Source: Saprospiraceae bacterium
GTDB taxonomy: Bacteria > Bacteroidota > Bacteroidia > Chitinophagales > Saprospiraceae
Direction of reading: 5' to 3'
Assembly: GCA_016711125.1 (NCBI GenBank)
Contig: JADJTQ010000012.1
Span: 248,001-312,000 of the forward strand
Length of the DNA stretch: 64,000 bases
The notes under the pieces are model-generated. The model did not search any database, was not told the origin of the DNA, and saw only the letters and a program-made list of their open reading frames with translations. Each line of letters opens with the position of its first letter. Positions within the stretch are counted from its first letter, which is position 1. Below, piece by piece: positions 27,637 to 38,553 of the stretch. The position numbers and the translations under genes are program-made.

Positions 27637-28966
27637 TTAGCGCATGCCGGGCATACCACCACCGCCACCCATTGCATCCTTAAATTTACCTTTACTCATC
27701 ATATGCATCATTTTGCGCATTTGGTCAAATTGCTTGATAAACATATTGATCTCGTGGATGTCATGACCGCAACCAATGGCGATCCGGCGCTTCCGACTCA
27801 TATTGAGTAGTTCTGGTTTTCCGCGTTCTTCCGGGGTCATAGACTGGATAATGGCTTCAACTTTATTAAAGGCTTTGTCGTCAATGTCCAGGTTTTTAGT
27901 AACCTTACTCATGCCAGGAATCATGTTGATCAAAGATTTTACATCGCCCATTTTTTTGATCTGCTTTAGTTGACTTTGAAAATCATTAAAATCAAACTTA
28001 TTTTTCTTGATTTTCTTCTCAAGTCTCTGTGCTTCCTTCTCATCAAATTGTTCCTGTGCCCGTTCTACAAAGGATACGATGTCTCCCATTCCCAAGATTC
28101 GCTGGGCCATCCGGTCCGGGTGAAAAACATCCAGAGTATCTATTGTCTCTCCGGTACTAATAAATTTGATGGGTTTGCCGACGGTGTACTTTACAGTAAG
28201 TGCCGCCCCTCCCCTGGTGTCACCATCCAACTTGGTCAATACCACCCCGTCATAATTGATGACCTCATTGAAGGTCTGGGCGGTGTTAACTGCGTCTTGG
28301 CCGGTCATAGAGTCGACCACAAACAGCGTCTCAGAAGGCACAATCGTGTCTTTGATGCTGCTGATCTCCTTCATCATAAAGTCATCGATCGCAAGCCGAC
28401 CGGCCGTATCGATGATCACGATTTTTTTTGGCATGTAATATTCCATTACTAGCTATTTCAACCGGATTTTTGCTTTCCAACTCCTTATATACCGGTACAT
28501 TTATTTGTTTACCTAGTACCTCTAGCTGGTCAATAGCCGCCGGACGATACACATCACAAGCGACCAGGAGAGGATTTTGTTTTCGCTTGGATTTAAGATG
28601 ATAAGCCAGCTTTGCACAAAAAGTGGTTTTACCCGACCCCTGCAATCCAGCCACCAGTACTACCCCTGGATCTCCGTTAAGATTGATGCCAACCGATTGG
28701 CCACCCATAAGCTTGATCAGCTCGTCCATGACGATCTTGACCATCAGCTCCCCGGGTTTTACAGCTTTCAAGACGTTTTGACTGCCCATGGCCTCTTCTT
28801 TGACCTGGTCGGTAAATTCCTTGGCTATCTTATAATTTACATCCGCTGCAACAAGTGCCCTCCTGATCTCTTTGATGCTCTGTGCAACATTGATTTCAGT
28901 GAGTTTTCCTTGTCCACTGAGTGATTTAAATGCTTCGTCTAACCGGTCATTCAGGCTTTCAAACAT
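27637..28966 (-). CDS. ffh: Signal recognition particle GTPase Ffh, one frameshift
   Basis: Essential GTPase that binds signal sequences and targets ribosomes to FtsY. Corrected length is 442 residues. N domain from MFESLNDRLDEAFKSL. G domain with AGLQGSGKTTFCAKLA, ACDVYRPAAIDQL, IDTAGRLAIDD, KLDGDTRGGAAL and FISTGETIDTLDVF. Methionine-rich M domain with SKRRIAIGCG-like RNA contact and a tail QMRKMMHMMSKGKF, ending in Gly/Met. The frame breaks in a run of eight T (28422-28429) just before the DTAGR motif. Since the cell cannot do without Ffh, this is almost surely a homopolymer read error. The 4.5S RNA gene is not seen nearby. Confidence 0.95.
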
Positions 28967-29099
28967 GTGTTATTCCTTTATTAATATGAAGAAATCAATT
29001 TTCTGGGCCACAAAAATAACAGATATTCCTCAATGTAGTGGGACTACATCAACATAGGTAGGGCGATTAGTCTAAAAGCTATTATAGTTAGTCAGACCT

Positions 29100-29133
29100 T
29101 TTGGCTCACGGAATCTCCAAAATTGTACCTTTG
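29100..29133 (+). promoter_or_regulatory. Candidate promoter for yidC
   Basis: TTTG at 29100-29103 and TACCTTTG at 29126-29133 (exact TAnnTTTG), spacer 22 bases, slightly long. The yidC start follows 33 bases later. Confidence 0.45.
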
Positions 29134-29165
29134 CGACAATTTTTTAACGTGTTGAAAAACCACGA

Positions 29166-31054
29166 ATGGATAGAAATACGACGATAGGCATTGTGCTCAT
29201 TTTCTTTTTATTGTACCTCTGGGCAAAAATGAATGCTCCTACACCTGAGGAGATCGCGGAAATGCAACGAGTCAAAGATAGCATAACATTGGCGCAAAGC
29301 ACGTTTGATACGCTCGCCCCAGGAGGTCAGGAACGAGCAGCTAAATTGCCTTCGACCGATGCGGATACTTTGATGAAAGATTCACTTCAAGGCCTCTTGC
29401 TGGAGAGAGATTTTGGAGCATTTGCTGCCGTCGCAACAGGGACCGAAAGCATTGTAACTCTTGAAAACGAGGTGATTAAAATCGATTTTAACACCAAGGG
29501 CGCCGGTATCAGTAGTGCCCTCATTAAGCCTTATAAAAAACTAATTGAAGACGCAGAGAAGAAAGACGTGTACCTCGACTTGTTCCTACTCGAAGATGAA
29601 AAAAACAAGTTCGAATATCTTTTGCCGGTAAGTAGTGCTCCAAACGGATATGTTAAAAGCAGTGATCTGTTCTTTGCCCCATCTCAATCAGGTAATACGC
29701 TCACCTTTACGGCCAATCTGGGTAAAGGTCGAAGCATCAAACAAGTATACACCCTGAATGATAATTATGACCTCGACTATGAGCTAATATTAGTAGGACT
29801 CGATCAGGTAATAAACAAGGAACAGAAGACCATCAAATTAAATTGGGTCAACTACCTCGACAAGATTGAGAAAAATACACAGTACGAAAAGATTTACAGC
29901 ACGGTCTACTATAAGAAGTAGGTGAAGATCCTAGCTGGTGCAGCCAGAGCAGTGATGATCAGGAGGTTTTGACGGAATTACCGATTAAGTGGATTTCACA
30001 TTCCAATCAATTCTTTAACTCAACTTTGATCGCGGAAAACCAGTTTAATTCAGCCGTTGTTGAATCAAAAACCTTGGACGAAGGTTTGGATGACCTTAAA
30101 TTACTGACTTCAAGTATTGATCTGCCCTATCAGGGACTAGGTGAAGAAACTTTCAGGATGAAATGGTATATCGGCCCCAACGAATTTGAACTTCTAAAGG
30201 CACATGGTCATGACATGGAGGACATTGTACCATTTGGCTGGAGTGTCTTTGGTACCATCAATCGATGGGTGATCAGACCGATCTTTAATTTTCTTTCCAC
30301 TTTCATTGGAAGCAAGGGGATTGTAATACTTCTACTTACGCTGGTTGTGAAATCGCTGGTTTATCCGCTCACATATAAAATGCTGTATTCTCAAAGCAAG
30401 ATGGGAGCTTTAAAGCCACAGATAGAAAAAGTGCGGGAAAAGAATAAAGATGATCAGCAGAAGGTGCAAATGGAGACCATGAAGATGTATCGCGAATATG
30501 GGGTAAACCCTGCAGGTGGTTGTTTTCCGATGATTTTGCAAATGCCCATCTGGTTTGCACTCTATCGTTTTTTCCCGGCCTCGATTGAATTTCGTCAGGC
30601 TTCATTTTTATGGGCTAACGACTTATCGAGTTATGATGTCTTCATGAGGCTACCCGTAAATATTCCCTTTCTGGGCGAACATCTGAGTTTGTTTACCTTT
30701 TTGTGGGCTATTTCCATGCTGGTGTATACATACTACAACAGTAAGATCATGGATATGGGTAGCATGAATGCCATGCCAGCCATGAAGTATATGCAATATA
30801 TCATGCCACTGATGTTTGTTTTCTTCTTTAATAGTTATGCATCAGGACTTACCTGTTACTTGTTGTTTTCTAACCTTCTGAATATAGGTCAGACCCTTGT
30901 GACCAAAAACTATCTGATCGACAATGATAAAATTCTTGAAGCTCTCGATGCCAACCGGAAAAAGCCGAAGAAAAAAGGTGGGTTTCAGGAACGGTTAGAA
31001 AAAGCTCTGCAAGAACAACAGCGGGTCAGTGCAGAAAAGTCAAAGAAGAAGTAA
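29166..31054 (+). CDS. yidC: Membrane protein insertase YidC, one frameshift
   Basis: Inserts and folds inner-membrane proteins with or without SecYEG. Corrected length is 629 residues. N-terminal TM helix (TTIGIVLIFFLLYLWAKM), a large periplasmic beta-domain, then the conserved core: FNFLSTFIGSKGIVILLLTLVVKSLVYPLTY, the cytoplasmic coiled coil (MYREYGVNPAGGCFPMILQMP), and three further helices, with a Lys-rich tail. A missing G at about 29915 (AAGGAAG read as AAGAAG) gives the stop at 29921; the adjacent frame continues ...EVGEDPSWCS into the periplasmic domain. Both halves are well conserved. Followed by gpsA and ppk1 on the same strand. Confidence 0.94.
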
Positions 31055-31138
31055 TGCTGGCTATCCTCTTGTTTTACTCCAGCTTTTTCGTTGAATCGCC
31101 ATAGTTTAGATAGTAACATATTTCTATCTTGAAGAGGA

Positions 31139-32197
31139 ATGACTGAACAGCAATCTGAAAGTGTTGGAGTAATAGGAGCAGGAAACTTCGGACAAACCAT
31201 TGCCCGTTTGCTAAGCCGTAATGTACGCGTATTGTTGTATAGTCGTGCGCCATTGGCCCCCTCCGTGCTTCAAGATTTAAATTCCCAGCACAGGAACCTT
31301 ATCGAAGGTACCCAGAGTATTAAGGAGTTTTGCCAGCGATGTAAATTAATTATCCCGGTCGTGCCCTCTTCTTCGTTTAGGCAAGTTATTCGGGATTTTG
31401 CCGCTGAACTTCATCCTTTTCATATAGTAATTCATGCTACAAAAGGTCTTGATGTTGTCAATGTTAATCTGGATAAAACATCGATTAAGATTGCTCCCTC
31501 CAACATCCGGACAATGAGCCAGGTAGTAAGGGATGAGACACAAGTAGTGCGAATCGGGTGCATCTCCGGACCTAATCTATCGGCCGAGATCAAAAAAGGG
31601 TTACCTGCCGCTACCGTTATTGCCAGCGAATATGATGAAGTGATAACCCTTGGCCATCAGGTTTTAAACAGTCCGGAATTTAAAATTTACGGATCACATG
31701 ACCTCATTGGCACGGAGCTGGCTGGAGCGTTGAAAAATATGATCGCTATCGGAACCGGCATCACCTCCGGCTTAAAATTAGGTAAAAACATCGAAGCGCT
31801 CCTGGTCACAAGAGGATTGCGGGAGATGCTTTTAATTGGCAATGCCTTGGGTGCCGATCCACGCACTTTTTTTGGCACTGCTGGGCTGGGAGACCTCATT
31901 GCCACTTCAACGAGTATGGACAGTCGTAATTTTAAATTTGGAATGCTATTGGGTGAGGGTCAGAGTGCATCAGAAATTCAGGCTCATTCTGATGAGCTGG
32001 TGGAAGGAGTGAGGACGATCAAACTAATGTATCATTTTTCGCAGGGTGCCAAACTAGATGTGCCTATTGTGGAAGTACTGTATGGAATCATATTTAAGGA
32101 TTTACCGATACTAGAGGGGATGAGCTATTTGCTTGATTATCCATATTCACTTGATGTTGATTATATTGATTTTAAGAGTAGTCCCGAGAATCAATAA
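31139..32197 (+). CDS. gpsA: NAD(P)-dependent glycerol-3-phosphate dehydrogenase
   Basis: Reduces dihydroxyacetone phosphate to sn-glycerol-3-phosphate for phospholipid synthesis. 352 residues. Nucleotide motif VGVIGAGNFGQTIA, the KGLD block in IHATKGLDV, ISGPNLSAEIKKGLPAA, catalytic Lys in ELAGALKNMIAIGTGI, and FGTAGLGDLIATSTS with SRN. Cytoplasmic, intact. Lies between yidC and ppk1. Confidence 0.95.
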   Translation: MTEQQSESVGVIGAGNFGQTIARLLSRNVRVLLYSRAPLAPSVLQDLNSQHRNLIEGTQSIKEFCQRCKLIIPVVPSSSFRQVIRDFAAELHPFHIVIHATKGLDVVNVNLDKTSIKIAPSNIRTMSQVVRDETQVVRIGCISGPNLSAEIKKGLPAATVIASEYDEVITLGHQVLNSPEFKIYGSHDLIGTELAGALKNMIAIGTGITSGLKLGKNIEALLVTRGLREMLLIGNALGADPRTFFGTAGLGDLIATSTSMDSRNFKFGMLLGEGQSASEIQAHSDELVEGVRTIKLMYHFSQGAKLDVPIVEVLYGIIFKDLPILEGMSYLLDYPYSLDVDYIDFKSSPENQ

Positions 32198-32338
32198 TGG
32201 AGTCTGGTGGCCTGATTGTCAGAAATTTTATCTTTATCCTATGGTTGACATACTCACTACTATCTCTTAAATACCAGACTAATCTGGCATATTTAGGTGC
32301 GTACAGCTTTGACTGAATTTAAATATTTGGCTTATTAC

Positions 32339-34425
32339 ATGGAAAAAGAAACTTCACGATACATCGAAAGAGACATTAGTTGGCTGGCGTTTAACCACCG
32401 CGTCTTGCAGGAGGCGGCAGATGGTACCGTGCCTTTATTTGAACGAATCAAATTTCTGGCAATCTATTCATCCAATTTAGGTGAATTTTTTGCGGTAAGG
32501 GTTGCTCAACAACGCAATCTGGTGCGTATCAGTAAAAAGACAAAACGTGAGTTGGATCTCCACCCCCGTCTTGTGCTTAAAAATATCCTTAGTATTGTTA
32601 ACAATCAACAAGAAGAGTTTAGTGATATTTTTGAAAATCAGATCGTACCGGAACTGAAAAAGAATCAGATTTTTCTCAAAAGACGCCTGGATCTCTCTGA
32701 TGATCAAAAAATCTTTGTCGAAAACTATTTTAAACAAAATATGCTACCCTATGTACAACCAGTACTTTTAGTCAAGCATAAAATCCGACCATTTCTCACG
32801 AATGCATCGTTGTATCTAAGTGTGATGATGCGTACCAAAGGTAAACCCAATGCTACGATACAATATGCAATTGTTAAAATACCTTCTGAGCACTTGCCCA
32901 GGTTTATCGAACTTCCATCTTCAAAAGATAGACATGACCTGATCATGATCGATGATATCGTTCGCTCTAGTATCGCATGGTTATTTCCGGGGTATGATGT
33001 TCTGGACACCTTCTCGATAAAACTCACACGCGATGCCGAACTATACATTGATGACGAATTTTCTGGTGACCTATTGCAAAAAATAAAATCCAGCTTGCAG
33101 CGTCGTAATGTCGGTCCTGCATCGAGATTAGTTTACGACCGGCAAATGCCAAAAGAACTATTGAAGTACCTGCAGTCTGTCCTGGAGTTGGAAAACTATG
33201 ATTTACTTCCCGAGGGCAGATATCATAATAATTTTGACTTCTTTAAGTTTCCGCATTTTGGGATGAAGCACCTTACCCAAAAACCGCTGGAACCCCTTGC
33301 ATATTTACCACTTGAACGTGCTGATCATTTCTTTGCAACAATCAAGGAGAAGGATCGTATGATTCACCTGCCCTATCACGGCTACGAATCGGTGGTTAAG
33401 TTTTTTCAGAATGCCGCACAAGATCCTGCTGTCACCCACATTAAAATCATTCAGTATCGGGTGGGACCTACTTCTAGAATCATGGAGGCCCTTATGAATG
33501 CCGTGGAAAAGGGAAAACGAGTTTCAGCGTTTATGGAAGTTAAGGCAAGGTTTGATGAAGAAGCTAACATTTATTGGGGCCAGAAATTAGAGGAAGCCGG
33601 GGTAAAAGTTCATTATAGTTTTCCAGGTCTCAAGGTTCATTCTAAAGCGGCGATCATCCGAAGGATGGAAAACGGTAAGGCAGTACTATATGCCTATTTA
33701 AGTACCGGCAATTTTCACGAACTTACGGCAAAAATCTATAGTGATCTGGGCCTCTTTACAGCCGATCAACGTATTACCGGAGAAATTGCCAGAATATTTA
33801 GCATTTTGGAAACTAGAAAATTGCCGGAGAAAGAATTTCAACATTTATTAGTCGGTCAGTTTAATCTGCGATCTGAATTAGTTAATTTGATAAAGCTCGA
33901 AATTGCTAATGCTGAAAGGGAATAAAAGCAAGGATTATACTTAAAATAAACAACCTTCAGGATACCGACATGATTGATCTGCTCTATGAGGCAAGTCAGG
34001 CAGGTGTGGAGATAAAACTCCTTGTGAGAGGGATTTGCTGTCTTGTACCTGGGGAGGCAGGATTGAGTGAAAATATCACCGCGATTGCAATGGTAGATCG
34101 ATATCTGGAGCATGCACGAATATTTATGTTTCATAACAATGGAGATGAAAAAATTTACCTTTCTTCTGCAGATTGGATGACAAGAAACCTAAGCTATCGA
34201 ATTGAAACTGCTTTTCCTATCTATGACGCCGATCTGAGAAAGTTTATCAGCAACCTGATCGAAGTCCAATTAAACGATAACGTGAAAGCACGTTTGATTG
34301 ATAAAAATAGCCGTAATAAATATGTAGTTCGAGAAACGGGAATTCCGGTACAATCTCAGCTGGAAACTTATTACTTCCTGAAAAGACAACAGGATTTATT
34401 TGAGAAGGAACTTGAATTGCAATAA
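32339..34425 (+). CDS. ppk1: Polyphosphate kinase 1, one frameshift
   Basis: Makes polyphosphate from ATP, reversibly. Corrected length is 695 residues. I choose the ATG at 32339 (MEKETSRYIERDISWLAFN) over an in-frame GTG at 32297. N domain IERDISWLAFNHRVLQEA and NLGEFFAVRVAQQ; catalytic C1/C2 domains with HLPYHGYESV, VEVKARFDEEANI-like MEVKARFDEEANIYW, the autophosphorylated His in LKVHSKAAII, YLSTGNFHE, and in the second half LLVRGICCLVPG and SADWMTRNLSYRIE. A base lost near 33921 (AAA read as AA) causes the stop at 33925; the next frame continues KARIILKINNLQDTD as expected. Confidence 0.94.
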
Positions 34426-34446
34426 TTCTTTAATTGGGTAAAAAAG

Positions 34447-34944
34447 ATGGAATCGGCCAGGATTAGTTTAGATGAAATATTGCTCCTGGGAGATCCGAGG
34501 CTGTATATGCCCTGCCAGCCTATAATGCAAGAAGAGGTACCGCGCCTTGGCCAGACGATAGATAAAATGGCTGGATTGATTTTAGCTTTTCGAGCAAAGT
34601 ATTCCAGAGGGAGGGCGATTGCTGCGCCTCAAATAGGTGTGCTCAAGCAATTGATTGTTCTCAACATTGACTATACAGTCGCTCTATTTAATCCTCGTTT
34701 AGAGTTTCCTGATTCCGAATTATTCGAATTATGGGATGACTGTATGTCGTTTCCGAATCTAATGGTAAGATTACGACGATACCGTCGATGTATCTTAACA
34801 TTTAAAAATGAAAATTGGGAAGATGTCGTATGGGAGCTGGAAGGTGGAATGTCAGAATTGATGCAACATGAATCTGATCATCTTATGGGTGTACTGGCTA
34901 CTCAAAGAGCCATCGATGATCAATCCTTTAAATTTATTAATTAA
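34447..34944 (+). CDS. Peptide deformylase-like protein with altered motif 2
   Basis: 165 residues of the polypeptide deformylase family, which removes formyl from new N-terminal Met. Motif 1 SRGRAIAAPQIG (GxGxAAxQ-like) and motif 3 MQHESDHLMG (QHExDHL with both zinc His and catalytic Glu) are present. Motif 2, normally EGCLS, reads WDDCMSFPN: the metal Cys is kept but Glu-Gly has become Asp-Asp. Residues ahead of motif 1 are shortened. It may be a second deformylase or a paralogue with other substrates. It sits 21 bases after ppk1. Fold confident, exact activity less so. Confidence 0.78.
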   Translation: MESARISLDEILLLGDPRLYMPCQPIMQEEVPRLGQTIDKMAGLILAFRAKYSRGRAIAAPQIGVLKQLIVLNIDYTVALFNPRLEFPDSELFELWDDCMSFPNLMVRLRRYRRCILTFKNENWEDVVWELEGGMSELMQHESDHLMGVLATQRAIDDQSFKFIN

Positions 34945-35034
34945 GATCAGTTTCCATTCACCTGAGCTAACCAAAATATCAAAAATAAATTAACAAGAAG
35001 TGATAGTCAATCTATTTCAGAGAAAGATCGTATA

Positions 35035-35976
35035 GTGAGCGATATCCATACTGAACTCGAAGAAACCTTTGAATCCTACCAGCAATTGCTGAGAATAGAT
35101 CGGCATCTGCATCAACTCAACGATCAACTGCAAAACTCCTATCGAGATCTGGATCGTCTCGAAACACAACTTAGGAAAGAATTCAGTGACATCGAAGAGC
35201 TAGAGAAACTCAGTGTCAAAGGTCTCTTCCATAAGGTTCTCGGTAGCAAGGAGGAACAGATTGAAAAGGAAAGACAGGAGTATCTTCAGGTATCGCTAAA
35301 ATATAATGAGGCGAAAAAAAGTGTAGAACTTTTGGAGTATGAACGAGATCTACTACAGGGAAAAACAAAGGATCTGTCGACACTCGAGAAGAAACTCGAC
35401 TCACTGATTAAGCAACGGGAAAAATTATTGATCGAAGCAAATACACCTGTAGGAAAACAAATTTTGGATTTATTATTGGTAGAGGATGCCAATCGGGAAT
35501 TTATTGGTGATATCAAGCAAGTCAAGAAAGCCGGAGATGAAGTACTATTAATTCTTGATAAAATGACTGACCATTTACGTCAGGCAAAAAACTGGGGCCA
35601 ATGGGATATGGCGGGAAGGCAAAGAGGATCCAGCTATTTGAAACACAATCAAATCGACCAGGCACGCGATCTTTCCTATCATGCAAAACATCTCCTTGTG
35701 CGCTTAGAAAGAGACCTCAGTCAGATTTATGGGAATGAGCAATTTAATCTAAGTTTTAAATTAGATTCCTTTAGTAAGTTTACCGATATATTTTTCGACG
35801 ACTTGATTTCTGATTGGATTGTGCAACAGAAAATACAAAATGCGTTGTCAAATGTAATTACGGTGCGAGATAAGTTAATCGGAATATTGCAATCCCTAGA
35901 TGTTGAAATAGGAAAAGCTGACAAGAAATTGATTCAATTAGAAGAACAGCGCAAGCAATTGATTATCCAATCATGA
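35035..35976 (+). CDS. Coiled-coil protein of unknown function
   Basis: 313 residues from a GTG at 35035. Rich in Glu, Lys, Leu and Gln in heptad-like order over about residues 10-130 (LNDQLQNSYRDLDRLETQL, SLIKQREKLLIEA), a middle region with WGQWDMAGRQRGSSYLKHNQ, and another coiled coil at the end. No signal peptide or membrane helix. Similar proteins occur in Bacteroidota without a known role. Its stop overlaps the start of the next gene by four bases (ATGA at 35973), so both are translated together. Confidence 0.7.
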   Translation: MSDIHTELEETFESYQQLLRIDRHLHQLNDQLQNSYRDLDRLETQLRKEFSDIEELEKLSVKGLFHKVLGSKEEQIEKERQEYLQVSLKYNEAKKSVELLEYERDLLQGKTKDLSTLEKKLDSLIKQREKLLIEANTPVGKQILDLLLVEDANREFIGDIKQVKKAGDEVLLILDKMTDHLRQAKNWGQWDMAGRQRGSSYLKHNQIDQARDLSYHAKHLLVRLERDLSQIYGNEQFNLSFKLDSFSKFTDIFFDDLISDWIVQQKIQNALSNVITVRDKLIGILQSLDVEIGKADKKLIQLEEQRKQLIIQS

Positions 35977-37125
35977 CGAGTAGCATAGCATTGACCTGCA
36001 GACGGTCCGAATTTGAATTGGAAGCCGGGATTACCTATCTCAATTGTGCCTATCAGTCGCCACTTTCAAAGAGCGTGTCTGAGGCAGGTCGAACGGGACT
36101 ACTCCTAAGTCCAATCCTCACCAGCTGATAATTCAAGATTTTTTTGAACCACTGGAAATCTTGAAAAAAAGTTTTGCTCAATTGATTGGATTAAATGATC
36201 CTCAGCGTCTTGCTTTCCAGCCGTCGGCATCGTATGGGTTTGCAATAGTGGCTAAAAACTTACCGATCAAAAAAAATGGTAAGATCTTGATGCCGGCGAA
36301 TCAATTTCCCAGTAATTATTACGCATTTGTAGATTTTGCTGAGCATCATGACGTCAAAATCCACCTGATTGATGCACCACAGGAGTTTACAGGAAGAACT
36401 GAACTATGGAATGCGAGATTACTGGAGGCAATTAATGATGACACGATATGCGTCACATTAGACCATACGCATTGGCAAGATGGCACCGTATTTAATCTAA
36501 AGGCATTGAGGAAAAATGCGATCAGCATCAGGCTCTATTGATAATTGATGGGACACAATCCGTTGGTGCTTTTCCATTAGATCTAGAAATTATAAAACCT
36601 GATGCACTCATTTGTGCCGGGTATAAGTTTTTAATGGGGCCAATGGGTTGCGCCCTCAGCTATTTTGGTGAATACTTTGATTCAGGAAGACCCATCGAAT
36701 TTAACTGGATAAACCGCTTGAAAAGTGATGACTTTTCCGCTCTTTCAGGATATGAAGATCGCTATAGACCTAAGGCTTATCGGTACAACGTTGGTGAATT
36801 TGCCAACTATATCCATATGGCCATGTGCACCGAAGCAGTCAACCAAATTCTGGATTGGGAAGTTCACCGGATTCAGGCATATTGTCACCAAATTACCAAT
36901 CATTTTCTTAAGGTCATTCAGGAAAAGGGATACTCAGTTGATGCAGCTAATCCGGCAAGGCATCTAATTGGCATTTACTGTCCAGAACACATAAATGTCA
37001 AGTATCTTGCTGCCAGGTTATATGAGCACAGGGTTTTTGTGTCGGTGAGAGGCCAAGCCATTCGTATCTCTCCCCATGTCTACAATGATGAGTCAGATCT
37101 GATGCATTTGGCTACATTGCTGTAG
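35973..37125 (+). CDS. Class V aminotransferase-fold PLP enzyme, two frameshifts
   Basis: PLP-dependent enzyme of the NifS/kynureninase fold. Corrected length is 384 residues, starting MTSSIALTCRRSEF at 35973. FQPSASYGFAIV is the cofactor phosphate region; LDHTHWQDGTVF and LLIIDGTQSVGAFPLD carry the ring-binding Asp; the Schiff-base Lys is in ICAGYKFLMGPMG. A missing A at 36107-36108 and a missing A in the run at 36512-36516 divide it into three pieces that fit together perfectly. The reaction (aminotransfer, lyase or epimerase) cannot be decided. Translationally coupled to the coiled-coil gene before it. Confidence 0.82.
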
Positions 37126-37232
37126 CAGTGCTTTATTCTTACTCAATCCACATAGGCAAATCAGGCACAAAGAAAAATATAAGCTGAACTTGGATAAGAT
37201 AACAATCAAACCGAATGACAATTTTGATTCGA

Positions 37233-37769
37233 TTACAATGCCAGTAGACCATCAGGCACTGCAAACGTAATCGAGCGATCCTGCTCATTGATCGCAAGAA
37301 TAAATTCGTCGACCAACGGCACTAAAAACTCTTTTTCAGGAAGGTCATTCAGCACGATAAAAGCCATTTCCTGACCTGGATATTCTAATACGTCGATAAC
37401 CTTACCTTGTAGCCCATGTTGTGAAAAAATGGCCAGAAATCCTTTCAGGAATTCAAATTCAGGACCTTCTTTATGTCCCGCCGGCCAACTGATATTTTGA
37501 TAGTCTTCTTTCTTTAGATATACCCAATGGCCACTGATCAAATTAGCCTGGCGTTCATCGTTAATGTCAATGAAAGTGATCAATGGTTTGTGTTGTGGGA
37601 TAAATTTATTGATTAGTAAAGGTACCATGAGGCCATCAATATCCACCCAGACATATTTCTCCTTCTTAAGAAGGCCGACGAATTGTTCATTAATCTGACA
37701 GCGTAGTTGGCCATTCACTCCAAATGATTTTAATATTCGACCTACTTTGATCAATGAACCTTCAGCCAT
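37233..37769 (-). CDS. rimM: Ribosome maturation factor RimM
   Basis: Binds ribosomal protein S19 and helps 30S head assembly. 178 residues with the usual two beta-barrel domains: KVGRILKSFGVNGQLRC opening and the PRC-barrel half with GKVIDVLEYPGQEMAFIVLND and LVPLVDEFI...DRSITFAVPDGLL. Normal length. Last gene of the minus-strand series mnmA - lipoprotein - rimM, with a 9-base gap before it. Confidence 0.92.
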   Translation of the reverse strand: MAEGSLIKVGRILKSFGVNGQLRCQINEQFVGLLKKEKYVWVDIDGLMVPLLINKFIPQHKPLITFIDINDERQANLISGHWVYLKKEDYQNISWPAGHKEGPEFEFLKGFLAIFSQHGLQGKVIDVLEYPGQEMAFIVLNDLPEKEFLVPLVDEFILAINEQDRSITFAVPDGLLAL

Positions 37770-37778
37770 GGATTACCT

Positions 37779-38543
37779 CTAATTATGGTCGACCAAGATC
37801 TCACGAGTGAAAAAACCTCTTCCTGCCTTTTCAATCCATTCCAATCCAACGCATGCCGCGTTATCACCCAAATATTTGCAGTTGGAGTCTACGATTTGTC
37901 TTTCGCGGTAGACCAGACCGATTTCCTTGGCGTACTTTTCAATGGAATATCGTTTTTCAAATGGATTGTCGGTATCAGCTTGACGCACTGTAGCGATCTC
38001 ACTATATGACTTGTCACCAATTTGCTCACTGACTCCTTCTTCAAGTACCTCAAATTCCCAACCTTTAAACATTTCAATGGATTCGCCTCTTACAAATACG
38101 ATGATCTGATCATTAATGAAAGATGTGCCTTTCCATATTTTGTTTTTTTCAACTGGAAAAATCAGATTGATCAACCGAATGTTATTTTCAGTTGAATACC
38201 CCTGATTTGTGGAACGACTGCGGGTCATAACATCAAAAGCTGTATAAGGTCCGGTCTGTTTATCTGATCGCGATCGCTCGACCCTATAAAGATCATTTCC
38301 CTCCAGGTCAATCGACAATTCTTTGATTTCCTCTTTTAAATAGAAGGTGGTTGAATCATGAATGGGGAGACCTCCCAAACCAATATCAAATTGTAGGGAA
38401 TCAATCCGGTAGATCCTTGTTTGGCCCACTTTAAGTGGATAGTAAGAATAACCATAGCTATCTTCATCAATCGGAGCCTCAAGCTCGTCCGAGCAATTCA
38501 GACCTAACAGTGGTACAAAAAGGAATATAAAAAAGCGATTCAT
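37779..38543 (-). CDS. Lipoprotein of unknown function
   Basis: 254 residues from the ATG at 38543, chosen over the longer frame at 38636 because it opens a lipoprotein signal (MNRFFIFLFVPLLGLNCSDE, Cys at 18). The mature protein starts with an acidic stretch, then SYYPLKVGQTRIYRIDSLQFD, an opening shared by Bacteroidota periplasmic lipoproteins, then alternating strands. Function unknown. It sits 10 bases after mnmA and 9 bases before rimM, so it is part of an operon for RNA-related functions although it is an envelope protein itself. Confidence 0.8.
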   Translation of the reverse strand: MNRFFIFLFVPLLGLNCSDELEAPIDEDSYGYSYYPLKVGQTRIYRIDSLQFDIGLGGLPIHDSTTFYLKEEIKELSIDLEGNDLYRVERSRSDKQTGPYTAFDVMTRSRSTNQGYSTENNIRLINLIFPVEKNKIWKGTSFINDQIIVFVRGESIEMFKGWEFEVLEEGVSEQIGDKSYSEIATVRQADTDNPFEKRYSIEKYAKEIGLVYRERQIVDSNCKYLGDNAACVGLEWIEKAGRGFFTREILVDHN

Positions 38544-38553
38544 AAACAAATTT

